Of a stretch of 34,941 nucleotides of DNA, positions 24,041 through 32,388 are shown in pieces; the stretch's first letter is position 1; each line of letters begins with the position of its first letter. Location: NCBI GenBank assembly GCA_024683035.1, contig JAIKYQ010000195.1, positions 1 to 34,941 of the forward strand. Direction: 5' to 3'. The stretch is from Eubacterium sp. GTDB lineage: Bacteria; Bacillota; Clostridia; Lachnospirales; Lachnospiraceae. Under the pieces are notes generated by a model. The model saw only the letters and a list, made by a program, of their open reading frames with translations. It searched no databases and was not told the DNA's origin. The position numbers were made by a program, and so were the translations under genes.

Positions 24041-24814
24041 TTACAGTACCTTATCCGCAGTCATCAGTTCAAAGGCTTTGGCTACGGCTGCTTCCGGTTC
24101 ATCCTCTTCGATCTTCACGCCAGCTTCGCGTTTTGCCGGTTCCTGATAACCGAGAGAAATGACCTTGGGCGCATCCGCTTCCAGACCGTCGATTCCCGGA
24201 ATCTGCACTTTTCTGGCAGCCAGTTTGCTCTTCAGTGTCGGATAGCGCGGATCGTAATCCGGTTTCGAGACAGTGAAGATCGCCGGCAGCGGTGTTTCCA
24301 CGATCTGATAGCCGGATTCCAGTTCCTTTTTCACCGTCAGGCTGGCGTCTGCCGGTGTTGCTTCGACAATATTCGTTACGAACGGAAGTGCCACGGTCTC
24401 TGCCAGTATTTCACCGACTTCGCTTCCGATATAGTCTGTAGACTCGCGGCCGCACAGGATCATATCGAACTTTGCGCCGTTCGCTTCTTCCATCTTCGGA
24501 ATAGCAGCAGCCAGAAGCTTTGCCGTCACGGATGCGTCGATATCGGCCGCACCTCCGTCGTTGATAAGATATGCTTTCGCTGCACCGACTGCCAGCGAGT
24601 TTTTCAGGCAGACCTTGTTATCTTCCGGTCCGACTGTCGCCACGGTAACATTCCCGCCATGGGCTTCCACAAAGCGAACCGCCAGCTCCAGTGCATAGGT
24701 ATCAAAAGCATTCCCCTGCGGATCCGCCTGAGAGAAATCCGGTTTTCCGGACGCATCCAGATGGATCTCTACGGAGTCATCCGGAACCTGCTTCATACAT
24801 ACAAGTATTTCCAT
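24041..24814 (-). CDS. etfB: Electron transfer flavoprotein beta subunit
   Basis: A 257-residue EtfB, partner of the adjacent EtfA. Family features: N-terminal MEILVCMKQVPDDS, AYALELAVR-like segment (TYALELAVRFVEAHG), VATVGPEDNKVCLKNSLAVGA around the nucleotide, LCGRESTDYIGSEVG, and near the C-terminus KPDYDPRYPTLKSKLAARK. In bifurcating complexes EtfB holds a second FAD in place of AMP; whether this one does cannot be read with confidence here. ATG follows TAAGGAGGA. It lies 22 bp after the acyl-CoA dehydrogenase. Confidence 0.94.
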   Translation of the reverse strand: MEILVCMKQVPDDSVEIHLDASGKPDFSQADPQGNAFDTYALELAVRFVEAHGGNVTVATVGPEDNKVCLKNSLAVGAAKAYLINDGGAADIDASVTAKLLAAAIPKMEEANGAKFDMILCGRESTDYIGSEVGEILAETVALPFVTNIVEATPADASLTVKKELESGYQIVETPLPAIFTVSKPDYDPRYPTLKSKLAARKVQIPGIDGLEADAPKVISLGYQEPAKREAGVKIEEDEPEAAVAKAFELMTADKVL

Positions 24815-24836
24815 GACACTTCCTCCTTAGGAATGA

Positions 24837-26000
24837 TTATCTGCCGATCGTGTTGGTTCCGATAACGAGACGCTGGATCTCATTCGTTCCTTCGAAGATC
24901 TGATAGATCTTGGCATCACGCATCAGCTTCTCAACCGGATACTCTCTGCTGTAGCCATATCCGCCGTGGATCTGGACAGCTTCCAGAGCATTGGCCATCG
25001 CGGCATCACCGGCCATGCATTTTGCTTCCGCAGCTGCAAGGGAGAACGGTTCGCCGGCATCCATCAGATTCAGCGCATAGACACACAGCTGACGGGCAGC
25101 TTCGCATCTCATCGCCATATCCGCGATCTTGAACTGAATGACTTCGTTCTTCGCAATCGGTTTGCCGAACTGTACACGCTCTTTTGCGTAGGAAACAGAT
25201 TCGTCGATGGAGCGCTGGGCGATACCCAGAGCAACGATGGCGCACCATACACGGGCGATATCCAGTGTCTTCATGGCAATACCGAAGCCTTTTCCGGGCT
25301 GGCCGAGGATCGCTGTCTTCGGAACACGCACATCCTGCAGGATGACTTCACTGGTGTGGCTGTGACGGATACCCATCTTATCTTCAATGGAACCGATGGA
25401 CAGGCCCGGTGTTCCCTTGTCGATCAGGAAAGCGGTGTAGCCTTTGTGTGCCGGAACGCTCTTATCTGTGATCGCATAAACCACGAAGAAATCAGCGATC
25501 GGTCCATTGGTGATGAAGCACTTTGTGCCGTTGATGACATAATCATCGCCATCTTCAGCGGCAAATGTGGTAGCACCGGAAACATCGCAGCCGGCGTTCG
25601 GCTCTGTCAGGCAGAAGCAGCCATAACCGCCGTTGGCAAGGATTTCATAGCAGTGATCTTTCTGTTCCTGATTGCCGGCGATCTCCAGGGAGTCCAGAGC
25701 CAGCTCGTTCGCCATCAGGGTAATGCCGATACCGGCATCATATTTGGAGATCTCTTCTACCAGAGCTGCGCGGTCGATCTTGTTCAGTCCCGGGCCGCCT
25801 TTCTCTTCCGGAATAGCAAGTGTATTCAGACCCATCTCCTGAAGACCGGCCAGAATGCCCTGAATGATTTCATCGCCGCCGTGCGGGTCTGCATAAGAAA
25901 GCTTCTCGGCCTCAACGACCTGTTCTTTCATCTCGTTCTCACAGAAATTGTGTACGTCTTTCAGCAGATCCTTGCAGTCCTCACTCATAAAATATCCCAT
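24837..26000 (-). CDS. Acyl-CoA dehydrogenase (short-chain, butyryl- or acryloyl-CoA type)
   Basis: A 387-residue FAD acyl-CoA dehydrogenase that in anaerobes usually works in the reducing direction, taking electrons from Etf to reduce crotonyl-CoA or acryloyl-CoA. Visible are the flavin/substrate segment CFCLTEPNAGCDVSGATT, FITNGPIADFFVV, MGIRHSHTSEVILQDV, the QIHGGYGYSREYP region and the catalytic base Glu (about E370) in IFEGTNEIQRLVIG. Start ATG 25998-26000 has AAAGGAG; a second ATG four codons in is possible. Its place inside a lactate operon between the lactate dehydrogenase and etfB suggests an acceptor branch of lactate oxidation. Chain-length preference is not readable. Confidence 0.92.
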   Translation of the reverse strand: MGYFMSEDCKDLLKDVHNFCENEMKEQVVEAEKLSYADPHGGDEIIQGILAGLQEMGLNTLAIPEEKGGPGLNKIDRAALVEEISKYDAGIGITLMANELALDSLEIAGNQEQKDHCYEILANGGYGCFCLTEPNAGCDVSGATTFAAEDGDDYVINGTKCFITNGPIADFFVVYAITDKSVPAHKGYTAFLIDKGTPGLSIGSIEDKMGIRHSHTSEVILQDVRVPKTAILGQPGKGFGIAMKTLDIARVWCAIVALGIAQRSIDESVSYAKERVQFGKPIAKNEVIQFKIADMAMRCEAARQLCVYALNLMDAGEPFSLAAAEAKCMAGDAAMANALEAVQIHGGYGYSREYPVEKLMRDAKIYQIFEGTNEIQRLVIGTNTIGR

Positions 26001-26135
26001 GTTACACTTCTCCTTTCTGCGCTTCGCATATAAAGTATTAATAAACAGAAAAATGTCTATTCAGGCCAGTAAGCCTCTCCCCGCGGCAGATTTCTCCTGC
26101 CGCGGGTTAAGGCTTTCGACCCTGACACTATCATA
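26001..26135 (-). other. Spacer with nested hairpin between lactate dehydrogenase and acyl-CoA dehydrogenase
   Basis: A 10-bp perfect stem (26080-26089 with 26097-26106, 7-nt loop) is enclosed by AGCCT/AGGCT (26072-26076 with 26110-26114). No U-run follows on the minus transcript. It may stabilise or process the message, or lower read-through into the acd-etfBA part. Confidence 0.65.
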
Positions 26136-27557
26136 TTATAAAGTATAGCATACTTTGCCCGGATTCAGAATCAGATTCGGGTCAAATACTTTTTTAATTC
26201 CTTCCATCAGAGCCATGTTGGTTTCTCCGACAGATTCCTTCAGGTATTTCACCTTGCCCATGCCGATGCCGTGCTCGCCGGAAACCAGACCGCCGCAGGC
26301 AACTGCTTCTTTGTACAGTTTCTCGAAATACGTATCGACACGTTTCTTGAATTCCTCTTCCTCCAGGTCGTTGCTGCACTGATAGATATGCAGATTGCCG
26401 TCTCCGGCATGACCGAAGCTCTTAATGACCAGACCGCATTCTTCGCCGCAGGCTTTTGCGAAGGTAAGGAAATCGGCGATCTTATCGACCGGGACAACCA
26501 CGTCGCACTCGTCAAGCAGCTTGGTCTCTGCTTCGATCGCTTCCAGGAAGCTGGAACGGGCAGCCCAGGAATCTTTGATCTTGGCAGGCGTATCGGCTAC
26601 CAGCACGTCCATGGCGCCGGCTTCGACCACGATATCGCTGGCTTTTTCCACGACATCCATCAGACTGTCTTCGTCTTCGCCGTCAAATGTCATCAGCAGG
26701 AATGCGCCGACTTCAACGCCTTCGACTTCCTTCGGGAATACGGCACGGCCGATATACCGTTCGCTGGAGAGAATGATCTCGCGCTCCATGAACTCAAGAG
26801 CCTGCGGTCCGAGGCTGGCTTTTTTGATCTTCGGAACGGTAGAGATAGCCGTTTCCAGATCTTCGAACGGAACGATCAGGCTGATGACCTGCTTCGGAGC
26901 CGGGATGATCTTCAGTGTCAGCTCGGTGATGATGCCGAGTGTGCCTTCGCTGCCGATCATCAGGTTCAGCAGGCTGTAGCCGGAACTGGTCTTGCTGACA
27001 TTGGCACCGAAATTGGTGATCTCGCCGCTCGGAAGAACGACCGTCATGGCCTGCACGTAGTCACGTGTTGCACCGTATTTGACAGCACGCATGCCGCCGG
27101 CGTTAGTGGATACATTGCCGCCCACACAAGCCAGCTTCTCGCCCGGATCCGGCGGATACATATAGCCCTGTCTTACGCAGTCGTCAGCCAGATCCTGCAG
27201 CAGGACACCCGGCTGGATGCGGACGATAAAGTTATCAAAATCGTAACCCAGGATCTGATTCATTTTCGTCGTGTCGATCACAACGCCGCCCAGAACCGGG
27301 ACACAGCCGCCGACAAGGCCGGTACCGGCGCCGCGGGGCGTGACGGGGATTTTGTTTTCATTGCAGATCTTCATGACAGCAGCGATCTCTTCTGTGGTGG
27401 TCGCCATCAGAAGTCCTTCCGGCATATGCTTGCCGTAAATCGGCATTTCGTCATGAGAATAGTCTTCGTTGATGTCTTCGCCTGCCAGGAAATGACCGGG
27501 GGCAGCTGCCTTGAGCTGTTCGATCAGTTCCGGAGTCAATGCATTGTACTCTGCCAT
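26136..27557 (-). CDS. lctD: FAD-linked lactate dehydrogenase (GlcD/LctD family)
   Basis: A 473-residue flavoprotein of the FAD-oxidase (PCMH) family containing D-lactate dehydrogenases and glycolate oxidase GlcD. The FAD-binding loops are clear: TPRGAGTGLVGGCVPVLGG, then PGEKLACVGGNVSTNAGGMRAVKYG and SEGTLGIITELTLKI; the C-terminal domain has SFGHAGDGNLH and SGEHGIGMGKVKY. No Fe-S cluster motif is present. The neighbouring EtfBA and the match in gene content to the A. woodii lct cluster support an Etf-dependent lactate dehydrogenase making pyruvate, possibly by flavin-based electron confurcation. ATG 27555-27557 follows AAAGGAG. Gene symbol given by analogy. Confidence 0.88.
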   Translation of the reverse strand: MAEYNALTPELIEQLKAAAPGHFLAGEDINEDYSHDEMPIYGKHMPEGLLMATTTEEIAAVMKICNENKIPVTPRGAGTGLVGGCVPVLGGVVIDTTKMNQILGYDFDNFIVRIQPGVLLQDLADDCVRQGYMYPPDPGEKLACVGGNVSTNAGGMRAVKYGATRDYVQAMTVVLPSGEITNFGANVSKTSSGYSLLNLMIGSEGTLGIITELTLKIIPAPKQVISLIVPFEDLETAISTVPKIKKASLGPQALEFMEREIILSSERYIGRAVFPKEVEGVEVGAFLLMTFDGEDEDSLMDVVEKASDIVVEAGAMDVLVADTPAKIKDSWAARSSFLEAIEAETKLLDECDVVVPVDKIADFLTFAKACGEECGLVIKSFGHAGDGNLHIYQCSNDLEEEEFKKRVDTYFEKLYKEAVACGGLVSGEHGIGMGKVKYLKESVGETNMALMEGIKKVFDPNLILNPGKVCYTL

Positions 27558-27604
27558 TTTTCTCTCCTTTGCTTATATCATTATGTGTCTATAGTGCAGG
27601 ATCC

Positions 27605-27639
27605 CCGGCAGACCGGTCCTTTGCAGGCCGGTCTGCCGG
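27605..27639 (-). repeat. Perfect 12-bp hairpin between lactate permease and dehydrogenase genes
   Basis: CCGGCAGACCGG (27605-27616) and CCGGTCTGCCGG (27628-27639) pair without mismatch, loop 11 nt, in the 136-bp gap. On the minus strand no U-run follows, so it is probably not a full terminator. Confidence 0.75.
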
Positions 27640-27693
27640 TGACATTTAAAAACCTTTCTTCTGATTAAACCGGTTCTGCATCAGGCAGGCCGG

Positions 27694-29379
27694 TCAGCTG
27701 AGCGGTACCGGATCGCCTACGATCTGAATACAGATCAGTACGACCACAACGACAAGGATGCTGAACAGCACCATGGGCAGCGCATTCGTACGAATGATCT
27801 TACCTTCGTTTCCGTTCGTACCGGTCGTCGCACAGGCAGCAACCACGTTGTTGACGCAGACCATATTACCGATCGCACCGCCGCAGTTCTGCAGCGCCAC
27901 GATGAAGACGGCCGGCAGACCGATCAGATTGGCTGTCTCAAACTGCAGGGACGAGAACAGGGTATTGGAAACGGTATTCGAACCGGACATGAAGGCGCCC
28001 AGGACGCCGATGAACGGTGCGATGATGATATAGGCCTTTCCTGCCAGTGCGGCAAGTGCCTTGGCCATGACCAGCAGCATAGAGTCCTGAACAGCCGGTG
28101 CCACATTGGCCATAGCAGCCGAATCCACGTTGGTGAAACGGAAGATATTGACCATGGCCACGCCGAACAGCAGGGCGATGGCTGCGCCGGTGACCTGTTT
28201 GAACGTGTCGCTGAACGCGCCTTTGATGGCTTCGCCGTTCATGCCATGGATCGCAAATGTGATCAGGGCAACGATAATAAAGACAATGCCCGGTGACCAG
28301 GCAATGGCCCAGTTCCAGTTCAGACCCAGGATCGCACCGCTGTCTCCGGTACCGACCGTGAAGGTTTTCAGTTTGTCAGCCCAGACAATGCCATTTTTCT
28401 GACTGACACGCGTTAAGACCAGGATGATCGCGATGATGAAATACGGGGTCCAGGCTTTCAGCAGCGGCATATTGGAGATCTTCGGTTCCGGAACTTTTGT
28501 GGTGCTCAGCCAGGTCTTGTCCCAACCGGCTTTGTCGCCGAATGTCCAGACTTCCTTCGGGACCAGGAACCCTTTTCTTGTGGTCGCCATGATAATGAAC
28601 AGTGTGATAACGGCTGCCAGCAGAGAACACAGTTCCGGGCCGACAAAGATTGCGATAAGCAGATAGATAATATCAAATACCACACCAGTGAAAATGATGA
28701 ACGGAATGACCGGCAGGACGTCGGATGCTTTTTTCTTCGGTCCGAACAGTTTGCACATGATGGCGATACAGACGATCATGATCATGAAGGCACCGACAGA
28801 CATCGGAACCGCTGACCATTTGGTCAGCGCCATACGCCAGACGTTGGTATCCGAAAGTTTTTCCAGACCGCCCTGTACGGTTGCAAACGCGGTATTTGTC
28901 GGCGTACCGACAGCACCGAAGATAACCGGTACAGAATTGAACTCAAGAGCTACGATCGCAGCAGCCAGCGGCGGGAAACCGACACTGATCAGCAGCGGGC
29001 CGGCCAGAGCAGCCGGGGTGCCGAATCCGGCAGCGCCTTCGATGAACGCACCAAAGATGAAGCCGATGATGATGGCCTGCAGACGGGCGTCCGGCGTAAT
29101 GCCGTTGAACATCCTGTTGATGGAAGCCATCGCACCGGAGCGTTTCAGCGTATTCATGATCAGAATAGCACCGAAGATAATGACCAGGACCTCAAAGGCG
29201 CTCAGGAAACCGGTGAGCGTATAGGCGATCGCGTGCGAAACGCTCATCTTCCACAGAGCAATACCAAAGATCAGAGACAACGCCCAGGCCAGAGGCAGTG
29301 CCCGTTTGGCCGGCCAGTTGAACGCGACCATCAGGACGACAGTTACAATGATGGGTATAAAAGCAATCAATGCATACAT
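27694..29379 (-). CDS. lctP: L-lactate permease (LctP/LldP family)
   Basis: A 561-residue membrane protein of the lactate permease family, taking up lactate with protons (or sodium). It is hydrophobic throughout with about 13 or 14 spans. Family segments seen: [22 protein letters not shown] near residue 115 (read in two parts), [17 protein letters not shown], and close to the C-terminus [20 protein letters not shown]-type sequence and [19 protein letters not shown]. Length is normal. ATG 29377-29379 lies nine bases after GGAGGTGA. First gene of the lactate operon, directly after the promoter and operator. Confidence 0.95.
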   Translation of the reverse strand: MYALIAFIPIIVTVVLMVAFNWPAKRALPLAWALSLIFGIALWKMSVSHAIAYTLTGFLSAFEVLVIIFGAILIMNTLKRSGAMASINRMFNGITPDARLQAIIIGFIFGAFIEGAAGFGTPAALAGPLLISVGFPPLAAAIVALEFNSVPVIFGAVGTPTNTAFATVQGGLEKLSDTNVWRMALTKWSAVPMSVGAFMIMIVCIAIMCKLFGPKKKASDVLPVIPFIIFTGVVFDIIYLLIAIFVGPELCSLLAAVITLFIIMATTRKGFLVPKEVWTFGDKAGWDKTWLSTTKVPEPKISNMPLLKAWTPYFIIAIILVLTRVSQKNGIVWADKLKTFTVGTGDSGAILGLNWNWAIAWSPGIVFIIVALITFAIHGMNGEAIKGAFSDTFKQVTGAAIALLFGVAMVNIFRFTNVDSAAMANVAPAVQDSMLLVMAKALAALAGKAYIIIAPFIGVLGAFMSGSNTVSNTLFSSLQFETANLIGLPAVFIVALQNCGGAIGNMVCVNNVVAACATTGTNGNEGKIIRTNALPMVLFSILVVVVVLICIQIVGDPVPLS

Positions 29380-29441
29380 ACCGTAAAGTCACCTCCCTTT
29401 TACATGTTAACAGTTACACAAAAGCATAAAATCGCAGACTA

Positions 29442-29494
29442 AATTGGTAGTACCAGTTACTATAAAAGTATACCCCTGGCGATCCCATCGTCAA
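29442..29494 (-). promoter_or_regulatory. Lactate operon promoter with LldR/PdhR-type operator
   Basis: Minus-strand -35 TTGACG (29489-29494), 16-bp spacer and -10 TATACT (29467-29472). Directly downstream, over the first transcribed bases, is AATTGGTAGTACCAGTT (29442-29458): a dyad TTGGT-N3-ACCA that differs by one base from a perfect AATTGGT-N3-ACCAATT. This is the operator type bound by LldR, PdhR and other GntR-FCD regulators. Binding here would block transcription; the regulator is encoded next door. Confidence 0.82.
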
Positions 29495-29519
29495 GGGTAT
29501 TTACTATTTTCTACATAGT

Positions 29520-29536
29520 TTATAAAGAGTTTATAA
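29520..29536. promoter_or_regulatory. Perfect AT-rich palindrome upstream of the lactate promoter
   Basis: TTATAAA-GAG-TTTATAA is a perfect 7-3-7 inverted repeat, 26 bp upstream of the -35 box and 19 bp after the regulator gene's stop. It could be a second regulator site or an UP-like element. Confidence 0.5.
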
Positions 29537-29554
29537 TTATTTTGTGCAATTTGT

Positions 29555-30235
29555 CTACTTCCCATAAACCTCAATATAACGGAAGTGTTCCAGCACGCCG
29601 TGCAGACCTTTTTCCAAATCTCCTTCCACAACCCCTTCCACCAGTTCACGGTGCGCTTTGGCCAGCATATTATGGCTGTTCATACCGGAAATGATGCGCG
29701 CCCTCATAGAACGGATGTACCGGTCCATCAGATTGTTCAGGGCTTTATAATTGGTGATGAGGAAGTCATTATGGCTGGCCGCGATCAGGATCTCATGGAT
29801 CGCCTTGTCATGCTGTACGCGGGCATCTTCCGTCTGGACGGCTTCCAGTTTCTCCAGATGTCCCAGCATTTCCTCTTTTTCCTGAATCGTAATCCGTTCC
29901 ACCGCCAGATACATGGCTTCCCATTCCATCGAACGGCGGAATTCCGTTACCTGATCCTCACGGATCCCCTTCAGAAAATACATAAAAGAAAGCAGCTCCG
30001 ACATCGTCTCATCGAAATTCAGCGATATGAAATTCCCCGAACCGTGACAGGAAGTGACCACTCCGAGGTTTTCCAGTACGCGCAGTCCCTCTCTTACGGA
30101 ATTCCGGCTGCTCCCAAGCACCTCTGCCAGCTCCCGTTCGGAAGGCAGGCGGTCCCCGGTACGCAGATGGCCGTTCAGAAGTTCTTCCTTAATATAGTCA
30201 ACAGTTTTTTCGTATGATTTTTCTGTCCTCTCCAT
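29555..30235 (-). CDS. GntR/FadR-family regulator of the lactate operon (LldR-like)
   Basis: A 226-residue transcription factor. The N-terminal winged helix covers about residues 8-72, with GDRLPSERELAEVLGSSRNSVREGLRVLENLG as the helix-turn-helix region (read in parts) and a wing GVVTSCHGSGNFIS. The C-terminal FCD effector domain (about 90-220) has the metal/effector residues typical of the family in HDKAIHEILIAASHN and AHRELVEGVVEGD. FCD regulators such as LldR respond to lactate or pyruvate. It lies 175 bp upstream of lctP on the same strand, with an operator of its family in between, so control of the operon is the natural inference. ATG 30233-30235 follows GGAG. Confidence 0.92.
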   Translation of the reverse strand: MERTEKSYEKTVDYIKEELLNGHLRTGDRLPSERELAEVLGSSRNSVREGLRVLENLGVVTSCHGSGNFISLNFDETMSELLSFMYFLKGIREDQVTEFRRSMEWEAMYLAVERITIQEKEEMLGHLEKLEAVQTEDARVQHDKAIHEILIAASHNDFLITNYKALNNLMDRYIRSMRARIISGMNSHNMLAKAHRELVEGVVEGDLEKGLHGVLEHFRYIEVYGK

Positions 30236-30427
30236 AACTTAACTCCACTGATGCCCAAGACAGACCGGTATTTCTATACAGAAGTATAGCACACCCCCGG
30301 AAAAAAGGAGCTATTATTTCACCAAATGCTTCCCCCAAAAAATGTGGTCCGTAAAAAAGGACTTTTCCGCTTCCGGAAAACCCGTCTGCTTTTGTCAAAA
30401 TCCTGTGGGATTCTGGTAAAAATCATG
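30236..30427. other. Divergent region between the regulator gene and nptA
   Basis: No gene is seen. CTATAC-AGAA-GTATAG (30274-30289) is a perfect 6-4-6 dyad that contains a possible -10 TATACT (30283-30288, minus) for the regulator, though no -35 matches well. TTTTCCG-CTTC-CGGAAAA (30363-30380) is a perfect 7-4-7 dyad, and GTCC/GGAC arms lie just before it. These may be operators; none resembles a known class. Confidence 0.45.
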
Positions 30428-30533
30428 TATAATATATCGTGGGTGAGCTTGTTGATCCCTTCAGAGGTGTTCCGCCACCCCGCGTTCTTGCAGAAGATTT
30501 CTATTTAAGATCATAACAGGAAAGGTACAGATC
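30428..30533 (+). promoter_or_regulatory. nptA -10 box and structured leader
   Basis: A consensus -10 TATAAT (30428-30433) has no clear -35. The RNA from about 30438 can fold: GGGTG (30441-30445) with CACCC (30476-30480), extended by CGT/GCG after a one-base bulge, enclosing a small CCT-TCAG-AGG hairpin (30458-30467). The rest carries the ribosome binding site AGGAAAGG. It does not match a riboswitch I recognise. Confidence 0.5.
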
Positions 30534-32354
30534 GTGGACATATTTTATCGGATAGTTTCATTGCTGGGCGGACTGTCATTATTCCTTTACGGTATGCGCA
30601 TTATGGGCGACGGCCTGAAGAGCGGTTCAGGCGGGGCCATGCGGGTGGCTCTGGAAAAAGTCACCGGAAACCGATTCATCGGATTTCTCTTCGGCCTGCT
30701 TGTCACATGCGCCATTCAGAGTTCTACGGCAACGATCGTGTTGACGGTTGGTCTGGTCGGCGCCGGATACCTTTCCTTCCGGCAGTCTATCGGCATTGTT
30801 CTGGGCGCCAACGTCGGTACCGCCATCACCGCACAGATCATCCGTCTTATGGATCTGAATGCCGGTTCCGGCAGTATTCTCTACTTCTTCAAATCCGATA
30901 ACCTGGCGCCTCTGGCCCTGGTCATCGGCCTGGTCCTGATCATGTTTGTCAAAACCCGCAGTTCCGACAATACAGGAACCATCTTCATGGGCTTTGGTAT
31001 CCTTTTCGTCGGACTGATGAATATGAGCAATGCCGTTTCTACCATGAGCGACTCCCTCAGCCGACTGCTGGTTTCCTTCGAAAACAATTATTTCCTCGGA
31101 TTTCTGGCCGGCGCAGCCGTGACCGGCATCATTCAGAGTTCTTCTGCCGTCATCGGTATCCTGCAGTCCATTGCCAGTTCGGTCGGTGTTACGTTCTGCG
31201 GCGTCTTTGCCGTTATCGTCGGCGTCAATATCGGCGACTGCCTGACCACCTACCTGGTCTGCCGGATCGGTGCCAAATCCGAACAGATCCGTACCTGCAT
31301 GGTGCATATCATTTACAATATTCTGGCCGCTTCCATGGTCTTTATCGTGATCGCCATCCTGCGCGGAACCGGCGTGATCAGCAATGATCTGTGGAACATG
31401 ACTCTGAATTCCGGCGGCGTTGCCAACCTCCACGGCCTGTTCCGTCTGATCCCGGCTGTCGTACTCCTTCCGTTTTCCAACACCTTCGCCAAAATTGCGG
31501 AACGCATTGTAAAGGATGCCCCGCAGGATCAGGAAGATTCCGATATCGAGCAGAATCTGCGCGAGCTGGATCCCCATCTTTTCGACAACCCCGGCGTTGC
31601 TCTGGCTCAGGCTGAACACCTGATCAGACATATGGCTGATGTATCTCAGAAGAACTACAGAAAAGCCATTGAAATGCTGGAAATACGTGACACAGACGAA
31701 AAAGCCTGTGAAAAGATCTTCAACCGCATTCACGAACGGGAGCAGCTGCTTGACCGTATGGCAGATGCTTCCAACGAATATCTGGTCGCCCTGTCGCCTC
31801 ATATCCATCTGGATCGGGATCTGCGTGATCAGAATTTCCAGATCAAAGCCCTGGGCTGCTTCGAGCGTATCGGAGATCTGGCCGTCAATATTGCCGACAA
31901 CCTGCACACGATCGGGGAGGCCGATAAGAGCTTTTCTCTCCCTGCCCATCGTGAGCTGCGTGTCGCTGTAACGGCTGCCGGCGATATTCTGGATCTTACA
32001 GTCATGGCTTATAAAGAAAATGACCTGGCGGCCGCCCGCCGTGTGGAGCCGCTGGAAGAAGTGATCGATGAACTGGTGGAGTACCTGCGCCAGCTGCATG
32101 TCAAACGCATGACCAAGAAACAGTGCGATGTCTTTGCCGGCATCGAATATCAGAATATCCTGCTGCATCTGGAACGTCTGTCTGACCAGTGCTCCGACCT
32201 GGCCGTCTATATGCTTGGCCGAAAAGACGACAGCATCAACGGCAATGAGCACCAGTACATCCACAATCTGCATCATTCCAATAACCAGGAATATCTGGAT
32301 GCTTTCAACACCAATTACAGCAAGTATTTCGACGCTCTGAACGAGCAGTCATGA
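30534..32354 (+). CDS. Na+/phosphate cotransporter with C-terminal PhoU domain
   Basis: A 606-residue membrane protein of the bacterial Na/Pi cotransporter (NptA/YjbB) family. The membrane part (about 1-330) has the duplicated signature: IQSSTATIV (Q62) in the first repeat and IQSSSAVIG (Q201) in the second, each in a hairpin region, with GANVGTAITA and GVNIGDCLTT after them. The C-terminal part (about 345-570) is a PhoU-type helical domain, which is thought to sense or limit phosphate flux. The start is GTG (30534-30536), eight bases after AGGAAAGG. It is monocistronic with a strong terminator. Phosphate import or export is possible; in E. coli the homologue YjbB exports phosphate. Confidence 0.92.
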   Translation: MDIFYRIVSLLGGLSLFLYGMRIMGDGLKSGSGGAMRVALEKVTGNRFIGFLFGLLVTCAIQSSTATIVLTVGLVGAGYLSFRQSIGIVLGANVGTAITAQIIRLMDLNAGSGSILYFFKSDNLAPLALVIGLVLIMFVKTRSSDNTGTIFMGFGILFVGLMNMSNAVSTMSDSLSRLLVSFENNYFLGFLAGAAVTGIIQSSSAVIGILQSIASSVGVTFCGVFAVIVGVNIGDCLTTYLVCRIGAKSEQIRTCMVHIIYNILAASMVFIVIAILRGTGVISNDLWNMTLNSGGVANLHGLFRLIPAVVLLPFSNTFAKIAERIVKDAPQDQEDSDIEQNLRELDPHLFDNPGVALAQAEHLIRHMADVSQKNYRKAIEMLEIRDTDEKACEKIFNRIHEREQLLDRMADASNEYLVALSPHIHLDRDLRDQNFQIKALGCFERIGDLAVNIADNLHTIGEADKSFSLPAHRELRVAVTAAGDILDLTVMAYKENDLAAARRVEPLEEVIDELVEYLRQLHVKRMTKKQCDVFAGIEYQNILLHLERLSDQCSDLAVYMLGRKDDSINGNEHQYIHNLHHSNNQEYLDAFNTNYSKYFDALNEQS

Positions 32355-32358
32355 TCAT

Positions 32359-32387
32359 AAGGGGGTCAGGCTGTACCTGACCCCTTT
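32359..32387 (+). terminator. Terminator of the Na/Pi cotransporter gene
   Basis: A 9-bp perfect stem (32362-32370 with 32376-32384), 5-nt loop, flanked by A-rich and T-rich sides (CCCCTTTATT), so it may serve both this gene and the converging reductase gene, whose stop is 2 bp away. Confidence 0.9.
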
Positions 32388-32388
32388 A

